From Pyrenophora tritici-repentis (taxonomy: Eukaryota > Ascomycota > Dothideomycetes > Pleosporales > Pleosporaceae), in assembly GCF_003171515.1 (NCBI RefSeq), contig NC_089392.1:2666001-2730000 (forward strand): a stretch of DNA of 64,000 nt, written 5' to 3'. Each line of letters starts with the position of its first letter. The stretch's first letter is position 1. The notes under the pieces are model-generated. The model was not told where the DNA came from. It searched no databases and worked only from the letters and a program-made list of their open reading frames with translations. Position numbers and translations under genes: made by a program. Shown here piece after piece: positions 38,124 through 48,714 of the stretch.

Positions 38124-40248
38124 TTACCTCCACTGACCTTGGCTCAACTTGAGCAAACCCTCTACGCACCCCGCCTCTTCGGCCGAGTTTATGCTTGACC
38201 GCCCGCTTGCGCCGTCACCGTTCATGAACAGCCTTAGCTCATCGTCTTGCTCGGGGTCGACGAAGCCTTTATCACCCCCTCTCTTCTCTCTAACTAACAG
38301 TGCACCAAGGCTTGAAGACTTTGACATGAGCTTAGTGTTCTCTCCCAGTATCTGACGAGCTGCTCGTGAAGCAGGAGGCGTGGCAGCGACCTGGCGATCC
38401 CGACACACTGACTTGTCCGCGCCGGGCTCCCAGTTCTCCTTGTCGCTCTCTGTTTGAGGAAAGTCATCCGACTCTGTGCTCTCGCCACCCTTCTTGTAGT
38501 CCGAGTGGTCGATGTTGGAGAGCCGACCGTTGATGGTGGATGCGCGTTGCATGGGACCGCGAGATTTCTTGACTAGCGGGCTTCCCTGCACCTTGTGAGA
38601 GCTATGGCGTGCCATGAGTGGGCTACTGTTTTGGCGAGCTTGATTCTGAGCCAGTATCCTTCGATTTCGGTTGGCGCGTAGAATACCAATAGCATCCGCT
38701 GCACTGCCACTCTCCTCTTGTTCCGCACGCGTCGTCAGGCTTGTTGCCGACCGGCTCTCGGGGTCACACCAGAATTCCCATGCACGCGAATCCCTGCTCC
38801 TTCCAATGTTTGATACTGTTCTTGGCAGCCTGGGGCTAGGCTCTCCTCGGCCGGCAGCTGCGAGTCTATCATTCAAGCCAGCGGTGCTATAGCTCCGTCT
38901 AATACCAGCTGCAGCACGCGAGAATGAAGCAGGAGTTTTCCTCGACTTGGGTGGCGAAGGTGTCTTGTCGAGGTCGGTGACTATGCGCGCAGTGCCATCC
39001 TCGGTCGTGGACAAACGTACAAAGGAGTGTTTACGCTTCAGTGACCGCGAGGGAGTCTTTGTGGCGAGGTCGGGTGATTCAAATGGCTTAGTAGGAGCGT
39101 TGGGGAAGGTAATGACTTCGGGCGTGTAGTCTTCAAGCGATCGAACGAACGAGGCGCTGCGACGATTGGAGATCCATGATGTTCTTGGCTGAGGGGCGCC
39201 CTGAGAAGACGGTGCAGTACGTTGTGAGTTGGCGAGTTCGGTGGGGGCGGTTTCCGATTTTAGAACTTCGGTCGAGGGCTCTACGACGGCTTCGTTTACG
39301 TTTTCGCGTTCGGCAGTGGCAGACACAGTTGTATCAACGGTGCGCGGTTCTGGTATGGTCTCGTCCGATGTGAGTTCGGGTGTTGCGGGATGCTCTGGTG
39401 GGTCCGACTTGGGGCACTCTTCCTCTTCCAGCTCTGGCAATGTGTCGATGTTTCGCGCAATAGCTACCGTCTCGTCCTCGGTAGGCGGGTCGGACATTGT
39501 CGACGACGACGACATAAGCGAGGCGGTAGAAGATGGTTCCAGTGGGCGCGAACGACGGCGTTCGTTTTGGCGTTTATCTAAGGCAAGCGTGATCAGGACG
39601 TGTTTCGAAAATCATATGTAGATCGGATATCGCACGCGACACAACGACGGTTTCGCTCAAAAAGCGCTGACACGTCAGTCGCCAGCGATGCGACGGCGAG
39701 CAGAGCAACTTACTTTGAAACCAGATCTAAAGAGTGCATGTTAGCAAGGACGCGCACACTCGTGACGTGGAGCAATATCAGCGGACGTACCTGAACCTCT
39801 TTTTCACCGAGTGCGACCTTTGTAACAATTTCCAAGCGCGCCGTCTTGTCCGGCTTTGGATTCTTCAGGTAATAAGACTTGAGAATATCTTCATCCTCCT
39901 TGCTGCAGAGTGTCGTGGTTAGCGATGATGGGTCGTTGGAGTGTCGCTTGCCCGCGGGGTAGTTGGGCCGAATAGCTCCCGACGGAAGGCGCGACCAGCG
40001 CGTCGAGCATGGGGTCAACATAGTCGGGACGAAAAGACCACAACTTGAACAAAAATGCAAACATACCTCGTGCGTCGTCTCTTTTGGCGAGCAAGGGCCT
40101 TGTTATCAACATCTGGTGGCATGTGATTTGCGACTGATTCCTGCGAATGGACGAGAAAGGCCAATTGACTGAAACTTGCGCGTCGAAAGCGCGATGACGC
40201 AGGCGATGAAAACGGCAGGGATGCGGGCAATGGTGATGAGGCGGCCAT
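38124..40248 (-). CDS. Homeobox transcription factor (YOX1/YHP1-like)
   Basis: Homeodomain DNA-binding regulator; yeast YOX1/YHP1 repress cell-cycle genes, but the role here is unproven. Exons 40248-40067, 39902-39791, 39726-39714 (13 nt) and 39577-38124 join in frame to 586 residues. The homeodomain is assembled from four exons: ALARQKRRRT | KEDEDILKSYYLKNPKPDKTARLEIV..GEKEVQ | IWFQ | NKRQNERRRSRPL. The third exon is only 13 nt and encodes most of the conserved recognition-helix core. The long C-terminal part is disordered, rich in Ser/Pro/Glu, with KTPSPPKSRKTP-type potential kinase sites and a conserved-looking block RAWEFWCDPESRSATSL. Without the micro-exon, the last exon looks like a separate hypothetical gene starting at 39515. 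Confidence 0.85.
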
Positions 40249-43095
40249 GGTGCGAAGGCGAAAACGACTGTTGGTAGATAAAAGAATGTGATTATAGACC
40301 ACGCGACATGAGTGACTGTTAAAGAAAGAGTAACGCGAGCAATATGGTGGCAGGTTTGCGAGGCGCGTCTTCCGGCGCGTATCAGATTGGCCCGAGCCGC
40401 GGGAGCGCTTGGTCTATGTCGTGCATAACACCACGTCTTCGTGAGAAAAAATAAGCCCGAGCTTAGAAGTACGGACAACTATCACATTGCAAGAGGTATA
40501 AGCAGATCTACAGTATGCCTTGAAGCTTTCCTTCTCTTGACGATGTGGCACTTTGTCTTGACATTCAACATGAACACCGAGTCCGTGCACGTGCACCCTC
40601 ATGTAATGTCCGCTAGTATCGGTACCGCTGAAATAGATCATCACGTATGCACGGGCGTGGGGAGGCTGAAAAATGCTTACTTACTCATGGCAGTTACTTA
40701 CTCATGTCAGATGCCAGAGAAAATAGACAGGAACCATGAGCTGGGTGTCGTGGCAGTGTTTGCATTGCTTCTTTCAGCCGCAGCTCCCATCTCCGCTTCT
40801 CGAGGTTCACGTAAGTGCGGGACGATCAATATGCTTCCTTTTTCTCAGCCCTGCGCCTTTTCTTGTCACGAGTATCCGCACACGAGACGCGTGCGTCTCC
40901 AGGTTGATACAAGAGTTCCGACCATTACCCTTGATGAATACCGCTGTGAATGCTACCACGCGCCATGAAGAGGAGAAACCACTTGCACCTGAAACCGCGT
41001 CAAGTGCGCATTTCATTAAGTGGAATCTTTTTCATCCAGCGATGCGACCGCTGAAGCTACTCTCTGTACGCCTTCACTATGGTCTTAAATCACGTGAGAC
41101 TGACCCTTCATGATCACCTACAACCATCTATTGTTTGGTATAGCTTACATATTGACTGATGTCTGTACGTGTTCTGGATTAAACACGTGCACGCGTCTGC
41201 ACGTGACACGCTAACCTTCTCGGTCGACGGCTGCCTCCGCAAACCCGAGCCTCCGCATGTACCATCTAGTCATCCACAGACTGTTTGCACAGACTCTCTA
41301 CTATCGGAGTGCTCCGACCAACCATCATGCATGCATCGCTGCAGAAGATTAGGCAACAACACGCCTATCGACAATCCAGCCAATTTTCCACTCTTGGCGG
41401 CGACTCTCACCGTAAGATGAGCTGAACCGCAATTCCCCACGATCCACCTACCATCACCCCAAGACGTGCATATTCATTTGTCCTCCTTAACATCTGACCC
41501 TTTGCATGCAGTCGCGCCTGTCAAAACACCCATTGTCTGTTTGTCTGTCTGTCCGGGTGCCCCACCTCCACCGGTGAACATGTTTCACTCAAGGCAGAAG
41601 TTGTGGGAAAAAGAGTTGGAGTTTTCGTCACGTAAAGACATATTTTTTTTGCATCCGGGCCGAATGGCACGTTTTCGCTTTGCATGCTACATGCTGGCAG
41701 CTTCTGTACTATAGATCTCTGTCGGTATGATACCAACAGGGCGAAACCTGCTAAAAGGGTTTGTGGTATAGCATATTATCGCAACAATTCGTTTCATATG
41801 TTGTTATTTATCATTCGAAGTTTAAGCCTCGCACAAAGGGGTTTCCTGTGGCTTTTACTGGCGTTCGTGCGACACACTCCGAGCCTGACCGGTTTTGGCC
41901 CCATTTCCCTATCTCGTCATCTCCGACAAGTTTTTAGCCTCCTTATATGGTGGCCTATTGGCGGAGACCTCCTGTTCGCATGTCATAGCTCAAAAGCGCG
42001 AGTTGACGTGACAGTTCTCGCGAGCAAAACTACTCGAACGCCACAAGATCACCCTTGATACAGCCGAATGTAAGCATCGGGTGCTTCGTACGAGATCCTT
42101 GCGTCCGACCCGCTGCAGATGTACCTAAAGGCGGCCGCATCATGAGGCAGGGCTAGCCCTACGGATCCACTGCAGCGTGGAGGCTTACGAACGTTGACGA
42201 CTACTAATCTTCAACAACCTACAGTGTTGCAGACCACACCCTTCTACAAGAAATCATATCGTGACCGGACTTTCAGTCGTCGCTCGATTGGCTGGGACGA
42301 TTTGCCTAGCGTTATGGTCGCTCACCATGACGACGCACGTCAAAGCCCATCTGCCGTTCATTCGCGGAGGCCAATCGTCCTTCCTATTGAATTCATTTCC
42401 GGTACTCCGATGGGTTATATGACTTATTCTCCTATTAAGGTCTCTGTCATCAGCCCCATGTCCCCAAGAAACTTGCCTCTTTTCCTCAAGGTGTGGTCAA
42501 CTAAGAGTCAGAAGAGGCCTTCACCGGCATGACAGCGAATGGATTACACCATACCTGTTGTGCATTCTTAGCTCGAAGCAGGCGAAAGTAGGCAACTATG
42601 ATCAAGAGGCCACCAAGTCTGCCTTCAGCCCTTCACCGAGTATTGCTACACTCGTCTTCGATCACCCCTGAACATTGCAGAAGAATGCTGGTAACCGTTG
42701 TAACTTATGCTAGCGTTAGACCGGACTTGAGACTTTCTACTAACAAAGCCGTTCTCCGATTGATTACATTACGCTCCTACGGCTGCTTATTGGAGGCGTT
42801 GGCCCCATAAACCTTGTAACGTAGTCATTATCAAGAAAACCATGGTTTTTCGGTATTAGGAAGTAGGTTGAACGCTATGACCCAGGCACCACGTTTACCG
42901 TCTTTGCAGATCTAGGTCTACCCCAGTGAGTCACTAACTGATCTCAGATCATGCCGTACACAGGAGGTGTAATCGACAGCCATAAAGGCGGCAGTGATCT
43001 TGTCCTTGCGTACCAGAGCATTTTTGGAAACCACTTCCTTTCCTTCCCTATAAACTCTTTCACTCTTCACACTAGAAGATTTTACAAGGATAAGA
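40249..43095. other. Gene-poor 2.8-kb region
   Basis: The only frames are short or start with non-ATG codons (e.g. 42194-42532) and resemble no family. The first 200 bases should hold the homeobox promoter. No inverted or terminal repeats were recognised. Bases 42900-43095 precede the NmrA-like gene. Confidence 0.4.
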
Positions 43096-43329
43096 ATGTC
43101 CAATACCATGCGCGTTGCAATAGCAGGTAAGGCAATCGGCTTAGGAGCCTGAGATATGCAACGATTTGACATCTAATAATCCATAGGCACCTCTGGCCTG
43201 GCACTACTAATAGCTCAGGTGCTCAATAACTCTACCAGTCACCAATTGGTCATCCTTTCGCGGACGGTGAGTGCTTACAAATGGACATGCATTCCCTTCC
43301 TCAACGCAAAATATGACGATTCTAAGACG

Positions 43330-43517
43330 TGTAACGGGCTGAGCCTCGAGTCACATGACTAGGCTGCTAGCCTAGTCGCTTCCCCGGCAACGTGAGGGCC
43401 GTGCGCCAACCCAAACAAAGCAGGCTCGCCGCTTGCGTCTTACCTTCTTTCTTCATCTTGACTGTAAATAGCATCTGGACTAGGTAGCTGGAATACAGTC
43501 CCTACAGACCGTTCACA
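43330..43517 (+). repeat. 5' LTR
   Basis: 188 bp, TGTAACGGG...GTTCACA, identical to the 3' copy by direct reading. It contains ATCTTGACTGTA (43455-43466), the reverse complement of the primer-binding site, which predicts where the transcript starts. Short inverted repeat CTAGGCTGCTAGCCTAG lies near its start. Confidence 0.97.
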
Positions 43518-43529
43518 TACAGTCAAGAT
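43518..43529 (+). promoter_or_regulatory. Primer-binding site, self-priming type
   Basis: TACAGTCAAGAT begins at the first base after the 5' LTR and is an exact reverse complement of LTR bases 43455-43466. After one mismatch a further five bases also pair. No initiator-tRNA-type site (TGGT...) is visible. This matches the Tf1/sushi mode, in which the RNA 5' end folds back to prime reverse transcription. Confidence 0.75.
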
Positions 43530-43536
43530 CAAGAAG

Positions 43537-43626
43537 AACACGCAGAATACGCAGAACACGCAGAACACGCAGAACACGCAGAATACGCAGAATACGCAGA
43601 ATACGCAGAACACGCAGAACACGCAG
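43537..43626 (+). repeat. Ten tandem 9-bp repeats in the retrotransposon leader
   Basis: Ten head-to-tail units of AACACGCAG or AATACGCAG fill the leader between the primer-binding site and the gag ATG. Two unit variants differ by one C/T. The opposite strand encodes a meaningless repeated CVF tripeptide. Confidence 0.97.
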
Positions 43627-43645
43627 CAACCAAAGCACCGCTATA

Positions 43646-44842
43646 ATGAGCTCCCCCGGGGATACTGACATGACGACGAACGATTCGAACCAGCTGTTAC
43701 AGTCGCTACTACAGAGACTTGAAGACATGAGCACTAGGATGGAGAGGCTGGAAGCACCATCGCACGAGCTACCTCAAACGCCTGGTCACAATACAGACGC
43801 CACCACTGATCCAACGCCAACCTCCGAGACTTCGAACACATCTGTGCCTATAACCCCAAAGCCGCGGCACAGCTTACCCCACCCGCCTACGTTTGGTGGA
43901 AACAAATCACAATGGCGAGGATGGAAGCTAGAGATGGAGGGCAAGATCGAAGAAGACGCGCAAGCTATTGGAAGCCTAAAAGCTCAGCTACGCTACGTCT
44001 ACATGCGTCTTGATGGGGCAGCGAAAACCAACGTTACAACATACTACGAGATACAAGTTAAAGAAGAATCGCCAAACCCTTTCAAGCTGCTTGACCGCCT
44101 TGAACTCCTCTACGGCGAACGAAATCGGAAGGAGAAAGCCATTCAGAACCTCTACTCTATACGCCAGAAGGACGACGAGACGTTTATTTCCTTCTATCCA
44201 CGGTTTGAGAAAGAGATGGCCAACGCTGACGCAGAAAGCTGGCCTGAGCATACGAAGATATCCTACTTACGCAAGGCATTAAGTGGTAGGATAAAGGATA
44301 GGCTTGTTGGTACATCAGGAGCAGAAGCAAGCACATACGCAAGGTTCGCTCAGAAGTGTGTAGATCTTAGCAACGACATGGAGTTGTTCGGCCAATGGAC
44401 GAAAACAACCCGCCGTTACGGTAGCCGAACTGCTGAAAATGCACTAACCTATGAACCACCAGCAAAATCAAATAATGCCACGCTCACAGCAGTTTCCCCT
44501 GAAGACATGATGGAATGGGAACCTACGCAGCCTACAACTACCCAAGTGAACGCTGTCGGCCTCCGCGGCAAGACCAACATGAATGGATATCCATCTAGGC
44601 GTCCCGAAGACCGAGAACTTATTGGAAAACGAGCAAAATGGGTCAACCAAGAGGAAATCGATGCTCGACGCCAGGAACGACGCTGCCTCCGATGCGGCCG
44701 CAACAATTGCCGAATAGCTACATGCCCGTTAGCAGCCGCTCTACGACCAACTCACGTTAGCGTCAAGACAGCAAAGAGTACTGTGGTCACCAAGGCAGCT
44801 GTAGAGGAGGAAGATCCAGAAGACTCCGAAGCAGAGCAATAG
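43646..44842 (+). CDS. gag: Gag polyprotein of the chromovirus
   Basis: 398-residue structural protein that packages element RNA. The start MSSPGDTDMTTND leads into a coiled-coil-like QSLLQRLEDMSTRMERLE, a Pro/Thr linker, then the Ty3-type retrotransposon Gag region (PPTFGGNKSQWRGWKLEMEG to FISFYPRFEKEM and SYLRKALSGRIKDRL). A zinc-knuckle-like cluster follows (CLRCGRNNCRIATC), lacking the usual His spacing. It ends at a TAG (44840-44842). pol lies in the same frame 48 bases on, so Gag-Pol could form by stop readthrough. Confidence 0.93.
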   Translation: MSSPGDTDMTTNDSNQLLQSLLQRLEDMSTRMERLEAPSHELPQTPGHNTDATTDPTPTSETSNTSVPITPKPRHSLPHPPTFGGNKSQWRGWKLEMEGKIEEDAQAIGSLKAQLRYVYMRLDGAAKTNVTTYYEIQVKEESPNPFKLLDRLELLYGERNRKEKAIQNLYSIRQKDDETFISFYPRFEKEMANADAESWPEHTKISYLRKALSGRIKDRLVGTSGAEASTYARFAQKCVDLSNDMELFGQWTKTTRRYGSRTAENALTYEPPAKSNNATLTAVSPEDMMEWEPTQPTTTQVNAVGLRGKTNMNGYPSRRPEDRELIGKRAKWVNQEEIDARRQERRCLRCGRNNCRIATCPLAAALRPTHVSVKTAKSTVVTKAAVEEEDPEDSEAEQ

Positions 44843-44890
44843 GAACACGCGGCAGCTCAGAAAGAATGGAAAGAGACCGGAAAGCAAAAG

Positions 44891-47800
44891 ATGGATAGCG
44901 ATCCCTTTGTACTGGACGTTAGACTTAATGGAACTGACTTTGTCACTGGACTTGTTGACTCAGGTTGCCTTTGCTATTCTGCCATTAATGAACAACTCTT
45001 TCGATCTCTGAGACTGCCATCAATCAAGATAGCCCCGCGTCAGCTAGAGGAAGCAGCTGGGAAGAACGCAGAACCAAGTACTGTCCTAGATACAGTTACT
45101 TACGCCTCGATAGACATAGACGGCCACCAGCAGAAACGCGTCTTCTTCTACGTTGTACCTGGCCTAACTTACGACGTGATCCTAGGAAAGCCCTGGTTAG
45201 AAGATGCCGACGTCACAATTTCGGCCAAACAAGGCTGCCTAGATATCGGCGCGTCAAACATCCGCGCATGGAACCACAAGAAAGCGTCATACAAGCCACC
45301 ACTAATGAAGGCTACTCAGGTGATGGCTTCCGCATTCATGGCGGAGGTGAGAAGAAGCCGTAGGAAGAACAAAGGAGACGGTATTGCGCTCGACACTGGA
45401 CTGTTCGCTGTTTCCATCGCCGACATTGAGAAAGCTTTGAAACCGCGCAAACGATCCGATCCAAAGACGAAGCTCCCACCCCAGTACCACCAATGGCTGA
45501 AGGCTTTCGACCATTTCCTAGCTGAGAAACTTCCCCCACATCGTAAAGGCGTTGATCTCCACATTGAGATTGAAAAGGATCAAGACGGAAACGAGAAGAC
45601 CATTCCATGGGGTCCGCTCTACGGCATGAGCCGAGAAGAGTTACTAGTGCTTAGGAAAACTCTCACCGAGCTGTTAGACAAGGATTTTATCCGCGCAAGT
45701 AACTCTCCCGCAGCTGCACCCGTCCTGATGGTCAAAAAGCCAGGAGGGGGCATCCGATTTTGCGTTGACTACCGAGGCTTGAACAACATCACCAGGAAGG
45801 ACCGTTACCCTCTGCCTCTATTCACAGAAACACTGAGAAATGTAGCTAAAGCTAAATGGTTCACAAAACTTGACGTTATCGCAGCCTTCCACAAGATCCG
45901 TGTGGCCAAAGGAGAAGAATGGAAGACAGCTTTCCGAACAAGATACGGCCTATTCGAATGGCGGGTTGCTCCCTTCGGACTAACAGGAGCACCAGCCGCA
46001 TTTCAACGCTACGTAAATGGTGTTCTACAGGATTACCTTGACGACTTTGTTTCAGCCTACGTTGACGACATCTTAATCTACTCGTCAGGATCGCTTCAGG
46101 ATCACAGAGAGAAGGTTGGAAAGGTTCTTCAACGCCTTATAGACGCTGGACTGCAGATTGATATCGACAAGTGCGAGTTCGAGACTAAACGAGTCAAATA
46201 CCTCGGGTACATTGTGGAAGCAGAAGTGGGCATTCGAGTTGATCCTGAAAAGATTATCGCAATCCGCGAATGGGCTACACCAACGTCAGTTAAGGCTATC
46301 CGAGCATTTATTGGTTTTGCCAACTTTTACCGAGTTTTTATACCAAACTTCTCGGACATTGCTGAACCGCTTATCAACCTAACTAAGAAAGAGATGGTTT
46401 TTCATTGGGACGAGGCTTGCAATCAAGCATTTGAAACGATTAAGGAACTTCTCATTACAGCACCAATACTCGGCCATTTTGATCCAGAGAAGGACACCTT
46501 GGTAGAAGCCGACTCCTCAGGACATGCAACTGGCGGCCTATTACTGCAGAAGGACAAGAACAACAACTGGCAACCCGTTGCCTACTACTCAAAGAAGCAC
46601 TCACCAACAGAGGCCAATTATCCAATTCATGACAAGGAGCTTCTAGCTATTGTTCGTTGCTTAGAAGCATGGGCTCCTGAACTACGTATGGTTAGGAAGT
46701 TCACAGTTCTGACGGACCACAAGAACCTTCAATACTTCTACCGCGAACGACAGCTGTCTGAAAGACAAGTACGTTGGTCAGAGTTTCTCTCACGATTCGA
46801 CTTCTCCCTGGAATGGAAACCTGGAAAGACTATGGGAAAACCTGACGCCCTGTCACGACGAGAACAAGACCTACCCGCCAACTACGACGATGAACGAATA
46901 CGGTCTCGATTTATCCGTCTTTTCCAGAGCAAGCACTTGCAGAGTGTTCAAATCCAGTCCCTGTCGTCCGAGGAGATTGACTTCACAGAAGAGATACGCA
47001 TGTTTGAGGACCAGGACATGCAAAATCTCTGGCACCGAAGCCGCCAAGAGGATGAGCTTTATCAGGAGCTCACTACGCTGGTAGCAAACAAGGAGCGGAA
47101 CCTCCCTACCAAACTTCAGAAGGAGAAGTCAGTGAGTATAGCAGAATGCACCCTGGACGAGAGAGGCCTGTTGCGATTTCGAGACCGGATATGGATCCCT
47201 GACTGCGAACCACTTCGCACACGAATTATTCAAAATATTCACGACTCGCATATCACCGGCCATCCTGGACGAGATCTTACCTACTCAATCTTATCAAGGC
47301 AGTTCTTCTGGTCAGGTGTAGCAAGCGACGTGCGACGCTTTGTCCGTAACTGCGAGATTTGCGGGAGGAATACGATATGGAGAGAGACAAAGAAGGGCCT
47401 CCTTAAACCGCTACCGATCCCAGAACGTATATGGGGAGAACTTTCAATCGATTTTATTACGGACTTGCCGCCATCTGGACGCGATGACGCAACGAACTGC
47501 ATGGTGGTCACTGATCGGCTGACAAAGGGAGTTGAACTGGAAGGCATGCACGATATCTCGGCAGAAGCAGTAGCACAACGGCTTTTAGAACGGCATTACC
47601 CTATTCATGGTATTCCAACGGCAATTACGAGCGATAGAGGACCACAATTCGTCAGCGATCTTTGGAGGCATTTCTGTAAACTCCTCAGCGTTGAGCAACG
47701 CCTGTCGACTGCCTATCATCCGCAAACCGATGGTGCAACAGAGCGAATGAACCAAGAGATTGAGAAGATGATTCGAATCTGGGCCACCTACACGCAAGAA

Positions 47801-48526
47801 AATTGGCTAGCACTTTTACCTATCGTTATGGGAGCAATCAACAATCGCGAGGCCTCATCTACTGGCCTAAGCCCCTTCTATTTTATGCACGGATATCACA
47901 ATGAACCCATTCAGCTGGTAGAGGATCGAACTATTCAGGACCGACCAAAGAGAGACGGCGAAGCACTGGCAGAAGGCTTCCTTAAAAGACTCCAAGACGC
48001 AACAGAGTGGGCCCAAGCTGCGATCGCGATAACACAAGAGAAACAGCAACATCAAGCTAACAAGACAAGAACAGCAGCGCCCCAATACAAGGAGGGAGAC
48101 TGGGTGTTTTTGAACCTTAGAAACGTGAAGACAACACGACCTTCCAAGAAGCTAGACTGGTTGCATGGAAAGTACAAAGTCTTGAGGCAGGTCAACTCCC
48201 ACTCTTATCAACTTGACGTTCCGGGGAAGATCCATCCTGTCTTCCACGTAGACCTGCTTCGCTACGCGCCTAACGACTCTCTCCCATCGCAGAAGGTTGG
48301 AGACACTCAGCCAGGGCCTATACTTGTAGATGGAGACGAGTTATGGCTGGTTGAACGTATTCTGGGCGAACGCACAACAAGGCAGGGAGGGAAAGAAATC
48401 AAGGAGGCATATGTGAAGTGGGTGGACTATACTGAACCGACATGGGAACCTGTGAGTAACGTACTAAAGACTGACGCTTGGAGGAAATGGAGAAAACTAC
48501 GCGCTAAAGGGAAAGGAGGGGGGTAA
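44891..48526 (+). CDS. pol: Pol polyprotein (protease, RT, RNase H, integrase, chromodomain)
   Basis: 1211 residues, no internal stop. Aspartic protease near the N-terminus (LVDSGCLCYSA, Asp23). Reverse transcriptase with FCVDYRGLN, LDVIAAFHKI and the catalytic YVDDILIYS (about residue 391). RNase H with VEADSSGHATGG (about 538). Integrase with its HHCC finger (HDSHITGHPG to CEICG, about 783-825) and the D, D, E core (SIDFITDL, TSDRGPQF, TERMNQEIE). A C-terminal chromodomain (LWLVERILGERTT, YVKWVDYTEPTWEP) marks it as a chromovirus. The stop codon directly abuts the 3' LTR. The upstream in-frame segment 44843-44890 is open to gag. Confidence 0.97.
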   Translation: MDSDPFVLDVRLNGTDFVTGLVDSGCLCYSAINEQLFRSLRLPSIKIAPRQLEEAAGKNAEPSTVLDTVTYASIDIDGHQQKRVFFYVVPGLTYDVILGKPWLEDADVTISAKQGCLDIGASNIRAWNHKKASYKPPLMKATQVMASAFMAEVRRSRRKNKGDGIALDTGLFAVSIADIEKALKPRKRSDPKTKLPPQYHQWLKAFDHFLAEKLPPHRKGVDLHIEIEKDQDGNEKTIPWGPLYGMSREELLVLRKTLTELLDKDFIRASNSPAAAPVLMVKKPGGGIRFCVDYRGLNNITRKDRYPLPLFTETLRNVAKAKWFTKLDVIAAFHKIRVAKGEEWKTAFRTRYGLFEWRVAPFGLTGAPAAFQRYVNGVLQDYLDDFVSAYVDDILIYSSGSLQDHREKVGKVLQRLIDAGLQIDIDKCEFETKRVKYLGYIVEAEVGIRVDPEKIIAIREWATPTSVKAIRAFIGFANFYRVFIPNFSDIAEPLINLTKKEMVFHWDEACNQAFETIKELLITAPILGHFDPEKDTLVEADSSGHATGGLLLQKDKNNNWQPVAYYSKKHSPTEANYPIHDKELLAIVRCLEAWAPELRMVRKFTVLTDHKNLQYFYRERQLSERQVRWSEFLSRFDFSLEWKPGKTMGKPDALSRREQDLPANYDDERIRSRFIRLFQSKHLQSVQIQSLSSEEIDFTEEIRMFEDQDMQNLWHRSRQEDELYQELTTLVANKERNLPTKLQKEKSVSIAECTLDERGLLRFRDRIWIPDCEPLRTRIIQNIHDSHITGHPGRDLTYSILSRQFFWSGVASDVRRFVRNCEICGRNTIWRETKKGLLKPLPIPERIWGELSIDFITDLPPSGRDDATNCMVVTDRLTKGVELEGMHDISAEAVAQRLLERHYPIHGIPTAITSDRGPQFVSDLWRHFCKLLSVEQRLSTAYHPQTDGATERMNQEIEKMIRIWATYTQENWLALLPIVMGAINNREASSTGLSPFYFMHGYHNEPIQLVEDRTIQDRPKRDGEALAEGFLKRLQDATEWAQAAIAITQEKQQHQANKTRTAAPQYKEGDWVFLNLRNVKTTRPSKKLDWLHGKYKVLRQVNSHSYQLDVPGKIHPVFHVDLLRYAPNDSLPSQKVGDTQPGPILVDGDELWLVERILGERTTRQGGKEIKEAYVKWVDYTEPTWEPVSNVLKTDAWRKWRKLRAKGKGGG
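48506..48523 (+). promoter_or_regulatory. Polypurine tract
   Basis: An uninterrupted 18-base purine run followed by TAA and then the 3' LTR. It primes plus-strand DNA synthesis in LTR elements. It overlaps the last pol codons. Confidence 0.85.
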
Positions 48527-48714
48527 TGTAACGGGCTGAGCCTCGAGTCACATGACTAGGCTGCTAGCCTAGTCGCTTCCCCGGCAACGTGAGGGCCGTG
48601 CGCCAACCCAAACAAAGCAGGCTCGCCGCTTGCGTCTTACCTTCTTTCTTCATCTTGACTGTAAATAGCATCTGGACTAGGTAGCTGGAATACAGTCCCT
48701 ACAGACCGTTCACA
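48527..48714 (+). repeat. 3' LTR
   Basis: 188 bp, identical to 43330-43517 by direct reading. It is followed by the target duplication AGACG (48715-48719), which restores an AG before exon 3 of the NmrA-like gene. Confidence 0.97.

Larger units (their letters stand above)
43330..48714 (+). mobile_element. Ty3/gypsy chromovirus LTR retrotransposon (5385 bp), complete
   Basis: Two 188-bp LTRs that I read as identical (43330-43517 and 48527-48714), TG...CA ends, and a 5-bp target duplication AGACG (43325-43329 and 48715-48719). Inside are a self-complementary primer-binding site, a 9-bp repeat leader, gag, pol with PR-RT-RNaseH-IN-chromodomain order, and a polypurine tract. No stops occur within gag or pol. 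Identical LTRs mean a very recent insertion, and the element may be active. Confidence 0.97.

Noticed and set aside
38124..39515. Stand-alone 463-residue hypothetical gene
   Set aside because: Its frame continues upstream and joins the homeodomain exons through the 13-nt micro-exon, so it is the C-terminal part of the homeobox gene.
42194..42532. 112-codon frame upstream of the NmrA-like gene
   Set aside because: Opens with a TTG, has no family resemblance and no clear promoter layout; could be a relic but unsupported.
43330..43360. tRNA-type primer-binding site near the 5' LTR
   Set aside because: No tRNA-like complement follows the LTR end; the exact match to the LTR itself explains the site better.
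43440..43622. Minus-strand frame coding a long CVF tripeptide repeat
   Set aside because: It is the reverse reading of the 9-bp leader repeats of the retrotransposon and has no other support.
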